DNA of 7,262 nt from positions 1-7,262 of the forward strand of contig JAEKFU010000047.1 in NCBI GenBank assembly GCA_016522385.1. Direction: 5' to 3'. This document shows, in pieces, positions 1 to 6,526 of the stretch. The notes below the pieces were generated by a model. The model ran no database searches. It had not been told where the DNA came from and was given only the letters and a program-made list of their open reading frames with translations. Positions within the stretch are counted from its first letter, which is position 1. Each line of letters begins with the position of its first letter. The position numbers and the translations under genes were made by a program. The stretch comes from Pseudomonadota bacterium (GTDB lineage Bacteria; Pseudomonadota; Alphaproteobacteria; Rhizobiales; Aestuariivirgaceae).

Positions 1-847
1 CGCGGAACTGCAATGCCTGAAATTCAGCCAGCCGGCGGCCGAACTGTTTGCGTTCACCCATATGGTCAATCGCCAGATCCAGGCTTGCCTGGGCAGCCCC
101 GAGCGAACAGGCGGCAATGTTGAGACGTCCTCCATCGAGGCCGGCCATGGCAATCCTGAAGCCATTACCCAGCCCACCGATCAGATTTTCAACAGGCACC
201 TGGCAATCTTCGAAGATGACCATAGAGGTCGGCTGCGAGTGCCAACCGAGCTTTCTTTCCTGTGGACCGAAGGACAGTCCGGCGGCATCCTTGGGGACCA
301 CAATGCAGGAAATGCCGTCTACGTCCTTGCCGCCCGTGCGTACCATGGCAACATAGAGATCGCTGCTGCCGCCACCGGAAATAAAGGCCTTGGTGCCATT
401 TAGCACATAATGGTCGCCATTGCGCACCGCGGTGGTGCGCAGTGCGGCGGCATCGGAGCCGGATGAAGGTTCAGTCAGGCAGTAACTGGCAATGGTCTGC
501 ATGGCGCACAGATCAGGTACGAAGCGGCTGCGCTGTTCGTCATCCGCGAAGGACTCAATCATCCACGTCGCCATATTGTGAATGGAAATAAAGGCAGCGG
601 TCGACGGGCAGGCCTTCGATAGCTCCTCAAAGATCAGTACGGCATCGAGCCGTGTCAGTTCGCTGCCGCCCAGATCACCATTCACGTAGAGACCGCCGAA
701 CCCCAAATCAGCAGCCTTTTCAATGACATCCCTCGGAAAGATGTTTTCTGCATCCCACTTTGCGGCATGGGGGGCCATTTCCTTGGCGGCAAAGCCGGCG
801 GCCAAGTCCTGAATGGCCCGTTGTTCTTCACCCAATTTAAAGTCCAT
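1..847 (-). CDS. Isobutyryl-CoA dehydrogenase-like acyl-CoA dehydrogenase (3' end cut by window edge)
   Basis: A FAD-dependent enzyme that would oxidise isobutyryl-CoA to methacrylyl-CoA in valine breakdown, passing electrons to electron-transfer flavoprotein. The frame is open from the ATG at 847 to base 2, giving 282 residues of an expected ~380; it has no stop here because it leaves the window. The start gives MDFKLGEEQ, the usual family N-terminus; there is no strong Shine-Dalgarno, only GGGAC 8 to 12 bases upstream. An all-helical N-terminal domain (about 1-115) contains SIHNMATWMI. The acyl-CoA dehydrogenase signature CLTEPSSGSD lies at 123-132, and the middle beta domain contains KAFISGGG, GWHSQPT and IFEDCQVPVEN. 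The third domain begins with GGRLNIAACSLGAA (239-252) and RKQFG. Resemblance to human ACAD8 along the whole visible length, recalled from memory, is the reason for the isobutyryl assignment; a related short or branched-chain substrate is possible. The catalytic Glu and C-terminal helices lie outside the window. It is divergent from the extensin-like gene. Neighbours off the left edge may be other valine-degradation genes, but this cannot be seen. Confidence 0.9.
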   Translation of the reverse strand, partial: MDFKLGEEQRAIQDLAAGFAAKEMAPHAAKWDAENIFPRDVIEKAADLGFGGLYVNGDLGGSELTRLDAVLIFEELSKACPSTAAFISIHNMATWMIESFADDEQRSRFVPDLCAMQTIASYCLTEPSSGSDAAALRTTAVRNGDHYVLNGTKAFISGGGSSDLYVAMVRTGGKDVDGISCIVVPKDAAGLSFGPQERKLGWHSQPTSMVIFEDCQVPVENLIGGLGNGFRIAMAGLDGGRLNIAACSLGAAQASLDLAIDHMGERKQFGRRLAEFQALQFR

Positions 848-909
848 GCGCGCCGTTGTCCCGTAATTGCCACAGTTTCGTCGTCTAGAAAGAGTGATAC
901 TGGCGTGGA
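848..909. promoter_or_regulatory. Divergent intergenic region
   Basis: This 62-bp gap separates the start of the acyl-CoA dehydrogenase (minus) from that of the extensin-like gene (plus), so it should contain promoters for both. The only -10-like hexamer I can point to on the plus strand is GATACT at 896-901, with no well-spaced -35 partner. If that -10 is used, transcription would begin almost at the ATG at 910, which would favour the downstream start at 970. No clear operator or hairpin was seen. Confidence 0.3.
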
Positions 910-1878
910 ATGAGTACCGTCAAGTTGTGCGATCGTGATAGTGCCCGCGTCGGCAAGACGCAGAGCGAGATGGCCTGGCGTAGGTGGCGAGTTGGATTTG
1001 CCGCCCTGCTGCTGTTGGCCCTAACCCCAACGCACGCCTTGTCGGCGGTCGATATTCCGCTGCCGAGAACCAAACCGGCCGTTGAGATCGCCGTCAGACA
1101 ACCTGTCGGCAAGATTCCACTGCCGCGACGCAGACCGGCCTTAGGCAAGAATGCCCTCAAGGGGAATGAAACCGCCAAACCACCTGCACGAATCGAGGCC
1201 AACCGGCGCGGGCGGATCGAGGTGAAACTCGACAATCTGGGGCGCGAGAGAAATCCGGACGAGGCCAGCGAACTGAGACCGAAGACCAAGTCGAAATGGT
1301 CAAAGCAACAGGTTGCCGATGCCGTTTCGCGCTGCGCAATCGTTCTGGCGGCGACGAATCTTAACGCCAAGCCGGTCGACCCTATCGGCGGACCGGACGG
1401 CTGTGGCATTGCCGCACCGATCCGGATTACTTCGTTCGGTGCCGTGACGGTCAAACCGGCTGCCAAACTCAACTGCACGATGGCCGCAGCGCTATATAAA
1501 TGGATCACCGACTCAGTGCAGCCGGCGGCCAGAAAGTCATTCGAGCAGCCGATTGTCGAGATTCGCAATCTCGCCTCGTACCAATGCCGTGCGCGTAACG
1601 GGGTTGCCGGCGGGCGGATCAGCGAACACTCGTTCGGCAATGCACTGGATATCGGCTCATTCACACTCGCCAATGGTCAACAACTCAGCGTGCTCGATGA
1701 CTGGAGCAGCACAAGATCGTTCTTCGGCGTCGATGCAAAGGCCAAGTTCTTAACCCGGGCACATAAAGGCGCCTGCAAACTGTTCTCCACCGTGCTCGGC
1801 CCCAAGGCCAACAAGGCACATGAAAACCACTTCCATTTCGATCTCGGGCGAGACGGTCGGTATCGGATTTGCAAGTAG
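910..1878 (+). CDS. Exported extensin-like C-terminal domain protein (putative LAS-type peptidoglycan hydrolase)
   Basis: A 322-residue protein with the bacterial extensin-like C-terminal domain, a fold related to zinc D-Ala-D-Ala carboxypeptidases and MepA-type endopeptidases; a periplasmic cell-wall role is likely but unproven. A signal peptide is visible at about 21-46 (WRRWRVG, then a leucine-rich stretch ending ALSA). A proline- and arginine-rich linker follows, with two copies of a motif, IPLPRTKPA (49-57) and IPLPRRRPA (69-77). The catalytic-type domain spans about 130-322. It has SEHSFGNALDIG, an HX6D pair (H240, D247), and HENHFHFD near the end, supplying an HxH pair (H307, H309); together these match the metal-ligand layout of LAS enzymes. 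Cysteines at 142, 165, 189, 226, 289 and 321 could form disulfides. The start is uncertain: the ATG at 910 has a poor Shine-Dalgarno and puts 20 extra residues before the signal peptide, whereas the ATG at 970 gives a standard signal peptide (302 aa). hemB follows 56 bp downstream on the same strand, so co-transcription is possible. Confidence 0.85.
   Translation: MSTVKLCDRDSARVGKTQSEMAWRRWRVGFAALLLLALTPTHALSAVDIPLPRTKPAVEIAVRQPVGKIPLPRRRPALGKNALKGNETAKPPARIEANRRGRIEVKLDNLGRERNPDEASELRPKTKSKWSKQQVADAVSRCAIVLAATNLNAKPVDPIGGPDGCGIAAPIRITSFGAVTVKPAAKLNCTMAAALYKWITDSVQPAARKSFEQPIVEIRNLASYQCRARNGVAGGRISEHSFGNALDIGSFTLANGQQLSVLDDWSSTRSFFGVDAKAKFLTRAHKGACKLFSTVLGPKANKAHENHFHFDLGRDGRYRICK
1054..1140 (+). 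repeat. Two-copy IPLPRxxPA motif in the extensin-like linker
   Basis: Bases 1054-1080 and 1114-1140 encode IPLPRTKPA and IPLPRRRPA, a 20-residue period in the basic, proline-rich stretch just after the signal peptide. The two DNA copies differ mainly at third positions and at the two variable codons. This could be a flexible linker or wall-associated segment; no function can be read from it. Confidence 0.5.
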
Positions 1879-1923
1879 AGAGCGCCTGCAACTGTGCTAG
1901 AATGTGCACAAAATCCACCTCTT

Positions 1924-1929
1924 GGTGAG
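1924..1929 (+). promoter_or_regulatory. hemB ribosome binding site
   Basis: GGTGAG lies 5 bases before the ATG at 1935 and supports that start, even though it leaves a long N-terminal extension ahead of the conserved domain. The 56-bp gap between the extensin-like stop and this ATG shows no hairpin terminator; a lone -10-like TAGAAT at 1898-1903 has no convincing -35. Confidence 0.5.
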
Positions 1930-1934
1930 ACGCG

Positions 1935-2996
1935 ATGAAAGACGATGTAGACAAGCCGTCGCGGCCGCAGAGCCAAACTGCGCCAGAACAAGCTGTGCCG
2001 GCGCCCGGCTTCCCGGCGACCCGGTTAAGGCGGCCGCGCCAGGCCGCCTGGTCGCGGCGGCTGGTATGCGAGAATGCTCTGAGTGTCGATGATTTGATCT
2101 GGCCGATCTTTATCATTGACGGTGAGAACAAACGCGAGCCGGTTGCTTCGATGCCCGGCGTTGAACGGTTGAGTGTCGACCTCGCTGTCAAAGCGGCAGA
2201 GGATGCAGCTAGGTACGGTATCCCAGTGATCGAGGTATTTCCCAACACGCCAAACGACTTACGCACGGCCGATGGTGCAGATGCGCTCAATCCGGACAAT
2301 CTCGCCTGCCGCGCCGTGCGCAAGGTCAAGGCGGCAGTGCCGGAGATCGGCGTCATGTGCGACGTGGCGCTCGATCCCTATACCAACCACGGCCATGATG
2401 GCCTGCTCGATGCAGATGGCCGGATCCTAAACGATGCGACACTCGACGTTCTTGTCCAGCAATCGCTGGTCCAGGCCGAGGCGGGGTGTGACATTCTCGG
2501 ACCGTCGGACATGATGGACGGGCGGATCGGTGTGATCCGCCAGGCACTGGAAGACGGCGGCTTTAGCGATGTTCAGCTCATGTCCTATACGGCGAAATAC
2601 GCCTCGGGCTTCTTCAACCCGTTCCGCGATGCGGTGGGCTCTTCGGGCACCCTCACAGGCGACAAGAAGACCTATCAGATGGATTTCGGCAATTCGGACG
2701 AGGCACTACGAGAGGCTGAACTGGACATTGCTGAAGGCGCCGACATGATCATGGTCAAGCCGGGCCTTGCCTATCTCGACATTCTCTACCGGCTCAAGTC
2801 CCATTTTGCCATGCCGACCTTCGCCTACCAGGTCTCGGGTGAATATTCGATGCTGATGGCCGCAGTCCAAAACGGTTGGCTTGACGGCGACCGTGTCATC
2901 GAGGAAAGCCTGATCGCCTTCAAACGTGCCGGCGCGGATGGAATTTTGACTTATTTTGCACTCGACATGGCCAAGCGGCTGAAGGCGCGGAGCTGA
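1935..2996 (+). CDS. hemB: Porphobilinogen synthase (delta-aminolevulinic acid dehydratase), Mg-type
   Basis: A cytoplasmic enzyme that condenses two 5-aminolevulinate molecules to porphobilinogen, the first common step towards heme, siroheme and cobalamin (EC 4.2.1.24). At 353 residues it is slightly longer than the usual 325-340 because of a proline- and charge-rich N-terminal extension (about 1-35) before RRLVCENALSVDDLIWPIFI. The two active-site lysines are visible: K221 in SYTAKYASGFFNPFRDA and K275 in MVKPGLAYLDI. The metal loop at 143-156 reads DVALDPYTNHGHDG. The aspartates and alanine occupy positions held by cysteines in zinc enzymes such as E. coli HemB, so this is the magnesium-dependent type usual in alphaproteobacteria. 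Other family blocks are GPSDMMDGRIG (189-199) and the C-terminal AFAYQVSGEYSM-like segment, here TFAYQVSGEYSM (295-306). It lies 56 bp after the extensin-like gene and converges on the caspase/Sel1 gene, with 49 bp between stops. The identification is very secure. Confidence 0.98.
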   Translation: MKDDVDKPSRPQSQTAPEQAVPAPGFPATRLRRPRQAAWSRRLVCENALSVDDLIWPIFIIDGENKREPVASMPGVERLSVDLAVKAAEDAARYGIPVIEVFPNTPNDLRTADGADALNPDNLACRAVRKVKAAVPEIGVMCDVALDPYTNHGHDGLLDADGRILNDATLDVLVQQSLVQAEAGCDILGPSDMMDGRIGVIRQALEDGGFSDVQLMSYTAKYASGFFNPFRDAVGSSGTLTGDKKTYQMDFGNSDEALREAELDIAEGADMIMVKPGLAYLDILYRLKSHFAMPTFAYQVSGEYSMLMAAVQNGWLDGDRVIEESLIAFKRAGADGILTYFALDMAKRLKARS

Positions 2997-3015
2997 CAAA
3001 AGTCCGTACTCTGCG

Positions 3016-3030
3016 TTCGCGGCCAGCGAA
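3016..3030. terminator. Weak possible bidirectional terminator between convergent genes
   Basis: In the 49-bp gap between the hemB and caspase/Sel1 stops there is one small inverted repeat: TTCGC (3016-3020), loop GGCCA, GCGAA (3026-3030). The stem is only 5 bp and neither strand has a T tract, so it is a weak candidate at best. It is the only structure I see there. Confidence 0.2.
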
Positions 3031-3045
3031 ATCCGCCCCCGAGCG

Positions 3046-5067
3046 TCAATTCTTGCCGGCATAGCGCCTGATCGCCTGCAGCGTGCCAGACCCGAAGGCG
3101 CCGTCGATCGAACCCTTGTAATAGCCTTCGTCGCGCAGGATTTTCTGCAATTCCCTGCGGAACTGCCGGTTCCAGGCCCTGGAATTGCTCGCCATTTGTT
3201 TGACAGAAAAGTCATGGCCTTGCTCGAGCGCGCGTGCCATCCACCTGGCCGCTTCAGCGTGATCGCGGGCAACGCCATGGCCTCGGTCATACATGGCACC
3301 GAGATTGTGCATGGCATCCGGATCACCCTTGTCAGCCGCTTTGCGGGTCCAGTGCACTGCCTCGCGGTAATCTCGGTCGACGCCTCGGCCATTCAGATAC
3401 ATCACGCCAACATTGTACATGGCACTTGCAAGACCGCCTTCCGCCGCCTTGCGGTACCAGCTCACCGCCTCCTTGTAACTACGCGAAACGCCCGCCCCCT
3501 TTTCGTACATGTTACCGAGATTATACATGGCACTCGCGAGGCCTTTCTCGGCAGCCTTGCGGTACCAGTGCACCGATTCCCGGTCATCACGGGAAACCCC
3601 AAGACCTCTGCGATATATAACACCAAGAAGATTCATGGAGCTGGCGTGACCCGCATCGGCTGCCTTGCGCGACCAACGCAGCGCCTGTTTGTAGTCCCGG
3701 GAAACGCCACTGCCGTCGGCATACATCAATGCGATACTGTGCATGGCGGCAACATGGTCCTTGGCAGCCGCCTTGCGGTACCAGTCGAACGCGGTATTGA
3801 TATTCTTGCCGACGCCGCGGCCGTGGTGATAGGCCTCGCCGGTCTTGAAAAGACCATCGCGGTCGCCTTTGTCGGCAGCATTTGAGAACCAGCGAAACGC
3901 TTCCGACGGGTTTTTTTCAACACCTTCGCCACGCTCATAGGCAATGCCAAGATTGTACATGGCACCCGCATGGTCCTTGAGCGCAGCCTGTCGCCACAGC
4001 TCGACGGCTAGGACGTGATTGCCTTTTTTCGCTTCGGCGTTTGCAATTGTGAAGAGTTCCTGCGGCGTTTGCACGCCATCGGGTGCCGATTGCGAGGTGG
4101 ATGGTACGTTGGCCAGCTTTTGCTTGGCCTTTTCGGTTTGTTGCTTGAGCTTCTCGAATTCAGCCTGTTGGCGTTCGAGCATCGTCTTCAGCTCAGCAAA
4201 CTGGCTGATTGATTCATCCCTTTGCCGAAGTTCTTCGCGAAGCGCTGCGAGCTGCTGTTGAAGGTCACTTGAATCAGACGACGCTGTTGCCGGGCGCGCC
4301 CCGGGGACTGTCAAATAGATCTTCTCGCCAGGCAACGAACCGTAGGTAAACGGTTGCTGGCGTTCGTTGGTTGCAGCCATGACACTGTCGCGCACCTTGC
4401 GAAACAGGAAATTGATCTCCAAACGGGGCTCTTCGAGGTGTTTCAACAGCGCGGCTGTATACGGGCTATTGCGCCCGGCGCCGTCATCGGCGGTGGTGCC
4501 CTCCTTGGCTGCGTAGCTCACGAGTGTCCCGACCCCGGGCTCGACACGGGCAAGACCGCGGCCGATGGCACGCTTGCCCGACGTCATTTTCATGGAAGCA
4601 GTGAACGGGTTGTTGCGGCAGGCATCGAGCAAAACCAGTTTCAGCTTTTGCGCGCCGTCAACGGCATGTAGCACGAGATCGAGTGGCACTGCCTCGAACT
4701 GAACATCGAGATCCGATTTCAGCTCGGCGTCAACCGGGATGACATAATTGTGCTTGTTCACCTCCATGCCGTGGCCGGCATAGAAAACCACGGCAAACTC
4801 AGCACGTGCGGCCAGCCGGCTGAAATCGCGTAGGGCACGGCGCATTGCGCGATAGTCGAGATCATGTTCCTTGCGCACGTCAAAACCTAGACGCTGCAAG
4901 ACGGCGGCGATGTCGGCGGCATCATTGACGGGATTGGGCAGATGGGAAGCGTGCTGGTAGCCAGAGTTGCCAATCACCAGCGCAACGCGTTTTGCCGCCA
5001 ATGCTTCGGGTAGAACGACAAAAATCAGGGAGACGGCCAAAACCAGCCGAGCCATCAAGTTCGCCAT
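3046..5067 (-). CDS. Exported caspase-like (C14) protein with coiled coil, seven Sel1 repeats and peptidoglycan-binding-like tail
   Basis: A 673-residue multidomain protein, probably periplasmic. Start choice: GGGAGG lies just upstream, giving GGAGG plus 5 bases to the ATG at 5067. The adjacent ATG at 5070 is nearly as good; the open frame continues to 5253, but without signal-peptide character. Domains, numbered from 5067: signal peptide 1-25 (hydrophobic LVLAVSLIFVVLP, ending ALAA); caspase/metacaspase p20-like domain about 26-255, with RVALVIGN, catalytic His99 in FYAGHG and Cys150 in LLDACRNNPF, then SYAAKEGT and NSPYTAALL; coiled coil about 266-320, rich in Gln, Glu, Leu and Lys; seven 36-residue Sel1 repeats at 370-621; and about 635-670 an LQKILRDEGYYKGSIDGAFG segment like a single peptidoglycan_binding_1 repeat. 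Caspase and Sel1 repeats occur together in rhizobial proteins, where the role is unknown; proteolysis of a partner held by the Sel1 superhelix is an inference. Both catalytic residues are intact, so it may be an active peptidase. It is divergent from the dioxygenase gene. Confidence 0.9.
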   Translation of the reverse strand: MANLMARLVLAVSLIFVVLPEALAAKRVALVIGNSGYQHASHLPNPVNDAADIAAVLQRLGFDVRKEHDLDYRAMRRALRDFSRLAARAEFAVVFYAGHGMEVNKHNYVIPVDAELKSDLDVQFEAVPLDLVLHAVDGAQKLKLVLLDACRNNPFTASMKMTSGKRAIGRGLARVEPGVGTLVSYAAKEGTTADDGAGRNSPYTAALLKHLEEPRLEINFLFRKVRDSVMAATNERQQPFTYGSLPGEKIYLTVPGARPATASSDSSDLQQQLAALREELRQRDESISQFAELKTMLERQQAEFEKLKQQTEKAKQKLANVPSTSQSAPDGVQTPQELFTIANAEAKKGNHVLAVELWRQAALKDHAGAMYNLGIAYERGEGVEKNPSEAFRWFSNAADKGDRDGLFKTGEAYHHGRGVGKNINTAFDWYRKAAAKDHVAAMHSIALMYADGSGVSRDYKQALRWSRKAADAGHASSMNLLGVIYRRGLGVSRDDRESVHWYRKAAEKGLASAMYNLGNMYEKGAGVSRSYKEAVSWYRKAAEGGLASAMYNVGVMYLNGRGVDRDYREAVHWTRKAADKGDPDAMHNLGAMYDRGHGVARDHAEAARWMARALEQGHDFSVKQMASNSRAWNRQFRRELQKILRDEGYYKGSIDGAFGSGTLQAIRRYAGKN
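3205..3960 (-). repeat. Seven tandem 108-bp (36-aa) Sel1 repeats
   Basis: Seven consecutive units of exactly 36 codons encode Sel1-like (SLR/TPR-class) helical pairs. The unit pattern is M-x-N-L-G-x-x-Y-x-x-G-x-G-V-x-(R/K)-x-x-x-E-A-x-x-W-(Y/x)-R-K-A-A-x-x-G-x-x-x-A. No unit has lost or gained a residue. A TPR-like degenerate half precedes them (about residues 334-369, ELFTIANAEAKKG...). The best matched pair is units 4 and 5, which share WYRKAAE and GLASAMYN almost exactly. On the plus strand the recurring motif appears as TACATGGCAC roughly every 108 bp. This is coding repetition, not a CRISPR or intergenic array. Confidence 0.9.
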
Positions 5068-5070
5068 CAT

Positions 5071-5228
5071 CACCTCCCAAGAATGATGGATCAAACACAC
5101 TATCACGCGGCTGCCGAAGGGTAAACGTGCGGGTCGGCGTTGAAACACCGCCGCTGTTGCCACATTCGTCAATATGGCAGAATGGATTGCTTGATAGGTG
5201 GCGGCAGAACGACTGGAGGCGCAGTCAA
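5071..5228. promoter_or_regulatory. Divergent regulatory region between caspase/Sel1 and dioxygenase genes
   Basis: This 158-bp gap must serve two divergent genes. Towards the dioxygenase, a -35-like TTGCCA lies at 5157-5162; the -10 is unclear, with CAGAAT at 5178-5183 giving a short 15-bp spacer. Two inverted repeats are visible. CGGCG (5135-5139) pairs with CGCCG (5149-5153) across 9 bases. TGCCA (5158-5162) pairs with TGGCA (5175-5179) across 12 bases and overlaps the candidate -35. Either could be a regulator-binding site, but the arms are short and chance is not excluded. Confidence 0.35.
5215..5219 (+). promoter_or_regulatory. Ribosome binding site deciding the dioxygenase start
   Basis: GGAGG at 5215-5219 lies 9 bases before the ATG at 5229. 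The frame stays open upstream to an ATG at 4992, but that extension lies within the divergent caspase gene and reads as low-complexity basic sequence, so 5229 is the start. Confidence 0.6.
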
Positions 5229-6467
5229 ATGGCACAAACTCATGTCGAAACATCCGATGCGCGGTATTCGCCGAAGTTGATCACTCTTGATCAGGACAGG
5301 CGAATTCTTGAGGTTGTATGGGCAGATGGTCACGTCAGCCGGTTTTCTTTCATCTGGCTCAGGCATGGATTGTTCTTTCCCTCACTCGGTCGGCCGGAGC
5401 AGGCCAGCAACGCCTGGTGCCTGTTGCCTGAATTGCCCGATGTGGCGATTATCGGTTCGGTCCAATCTGAGAACGGCTTGATTGAGATTCGCTGGTCGCA
5501 TGACAACAGTGTGACGCAGCATGATCCTGTCTGGCTTCGCGACAATTGCACCTCGATTGAAGCGAGACGCGCGCGACAACCGAGACCGCAATTGTGGACG
5601 GGTGCCGATGCGGCCCGATTTGATTGGTTTGAGGCGGTCGAACTGGAAGACCCGGTTACTCGGTTAGAGATACTTCGGCACGTCCGCGACCGTGGTCTGG
5701 CGTTCGTTCGAAACGTCAGTGTCGAACCAGGCACGGTGATGGACATTGCCGGTTATTTCGGCCCGGTCCGCAGGACGCATCACGGCTCTTTATTCAACAT
5801 AAGATCACTGCCGGAGGACCGACAAGGACCGCGCGTAAACATTGGTGCAACAGCGGCGAACGCTCAGGCGCCGCACACGGATGAAGGCTTTCGCCATGCA
5901 ACGCTGGGCATCATGCTGTTTCATTGCCTGAAGCCGGACCCGTCCGGCGCCGGAGCATCAATATTTGCCGACGGTATCGCCGCAGCAGAGGCTCTGCGGC
6001 AAAGCGACCCCGAAGCGTTCGATTTCCTCACGACGACGTCGCTGGTGCAGGCGGCCGAGCGCAATCCCGAGGAGCGCTTTCGAACCAGAGGCCGGATCAT
6101 CGCCACGGACTGCCAGGGAGTTGTGCGAGGCATCAAGGCTGCTGACCGTACGTTACCCCCGGTGGACTTGCCGGAGGACAAGATAGAGCCGGCTTACCAA
6201 GCTCTGCGGGCCTTTCTTGCGCACCTTTATGCACCGGAGCGAATATTCGAAAAGTGTCTTGAGCCGGGAGATCTGGTGATCTTCGACAATCAGCGGGTCC
6301 TGCATGGCCGGCGGGCCTTCGATCCTGATGCTGGCGAACGTCATATCCAGCAGGTCTCGATCGATCGCGAAGAATTCCACAATGTCTTTCGGCAGCTGGC
6401 CGAACAGCTCGGCCGGTTCGACCTTGCGAACTGGGAGCCGGACGCCGGCGTTCTGAGCCATGCCTGA
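5229..6467 (+). CDS. TauD/TfdA-family Fe(II)/2-oxoglutarate dioxygenase, gamma-butyrobetaine hydroxylase-like
   Basis: A 412-residue cytoplasmic non-heme iron oxygenase, similar in plan to gamma-butyrobetaine and trimethyllysine hydroxylases, which act in carnitine metabolism. The N-terminal part (about 16-120) has two related modules: RILEVVWADG with FIWLRH, then LIEIRWSHDN with DPVWLRDNC. These match the GBBH N-terminal layout. The catalytic double-stranded beta-helix spans about 134-390. The iron ligands are H216 and D218 in APHTDEGFR and H359 in VLHGRRAF; R371 in ERHIQQ sits where the 2-oxoglutarate-binding arginine is in human BBOX1. FDNQRVLHGRR is typical of the family. Oddity: the CxCxxC-type zinc site in the first module of BBOX1 is absent; this region reads RHGLFFPSL, and only one cysteine is present in the second module. 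The fold is well supported, but the substrate is open, and gamma-butyrobetaine is only the closest known relative. It starts behind a good ribosome site, is divergent from the caspase/Sel1 gene, and is followed on the same strand by a SnoaL-like fragment. Confidence 0.88.
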   Translation: MAQTHVETSDARYSPKLITLDQDRRILEVVWADGHVSRFSFIWLRHGLFFPSLGRPEQASNAWCLLPELPDVAIIGSVQSENGLIEIRWSHDNSVTQHDPVWLRDNCTSIEARRARQPRPQLWTGADAARFDWFEAVELEDPVTRLEILRHVRDRGLAFVRNVSVEPGTVMDIAGYFGPVRRTHHGSLFNIRSLPEDRQGPRVNIGATAANAQAPHTDEGFRHATLGIMLFHCLKPDPSGAGASIFADGIAAAEALRQSDPEAFDFLTTTSLVQAAERNPEERFRTRGRIIATDCQGVVRGIKAADRTLPPVDLPEDKIEPAYQALRAFLAHLYAPERIFEKCLEPGDLVIFDNQRVLHGRRAFDPDAGERHIQQVSIDREEFHNVFRQLAEQLGRFDLANWEPDAGVLSHA

Positions 6468-6526
6468 TTGGACGACCGACGCGCCTGTCCGCCGGCGGCG
6501 AATCCGAGTCCCTAAGGAGGAGCACA

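Noticed and set aside
682..873. 63-codon minus-strand frame at the acyl-CoA dehydrogenase start
   Set aside because: It is a shifted frame of the dehydrogenase 5' end; the true frame has no stop in the window because it runs off the left edge.
885..1673. 262-codon open frame on the minus strand opposite the extensin-like gene
   Set aside because: It is antisense to a clear signal-peptide plus metal-motif protein, has no recognisable domain, and its composition is that of a GC-rich shadow frame.
1685..2356. 223-codon minus-strand frame across the extensin-like end and hemB
   Set aside because: It overlaps certain hemB codons in antisense and shows no motif.
2706..3392. 228-codon minus-strand frame spanning the end of hemB and the Sel1 region
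   Set aside because: It is an alternate frame of hemB and of the caspase/Sel1 gene; nothing in it is recognisable.
3196..3885. 229-codon plus-strand frame with periodic HGT and LAVP-like motifs
   Set aside because: The periodicity comes from the antisense of the 108-bp Sel1 units, so it is a repeat shadow, not a gene.
3205..3960. Possible CRISPR or satellite array, from regular 108-bp spacing of TACATGGCAC
   Set aside because: The units are coding, keep the frame, and diverge as protein repeats do; there are no identical repeats with unique spacers.
4992..5228. Upstream extension of the dioxygenase frame (extra 79 residues)
   Set aside because: It overlaps the 5' end of the divergent caspase gene, is low-complexity, and a good ribosome site supports the ATG at 5229.
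5068..5253. Upstream extension of the caspase/Sel1 frame to 5253
   Set aside because: It would bury the signal peptide 60 residues inside the protein; GGGAGG next to the ATGs at 5070/5067 marks the real start.
6489..6498. Palindrome CCGCCGGCGG after the dioxygenase stop as a terminator
   Set aside because: It has no loop and no following T tract; in GC-rich DNA such a palindrome is easily due to chance.
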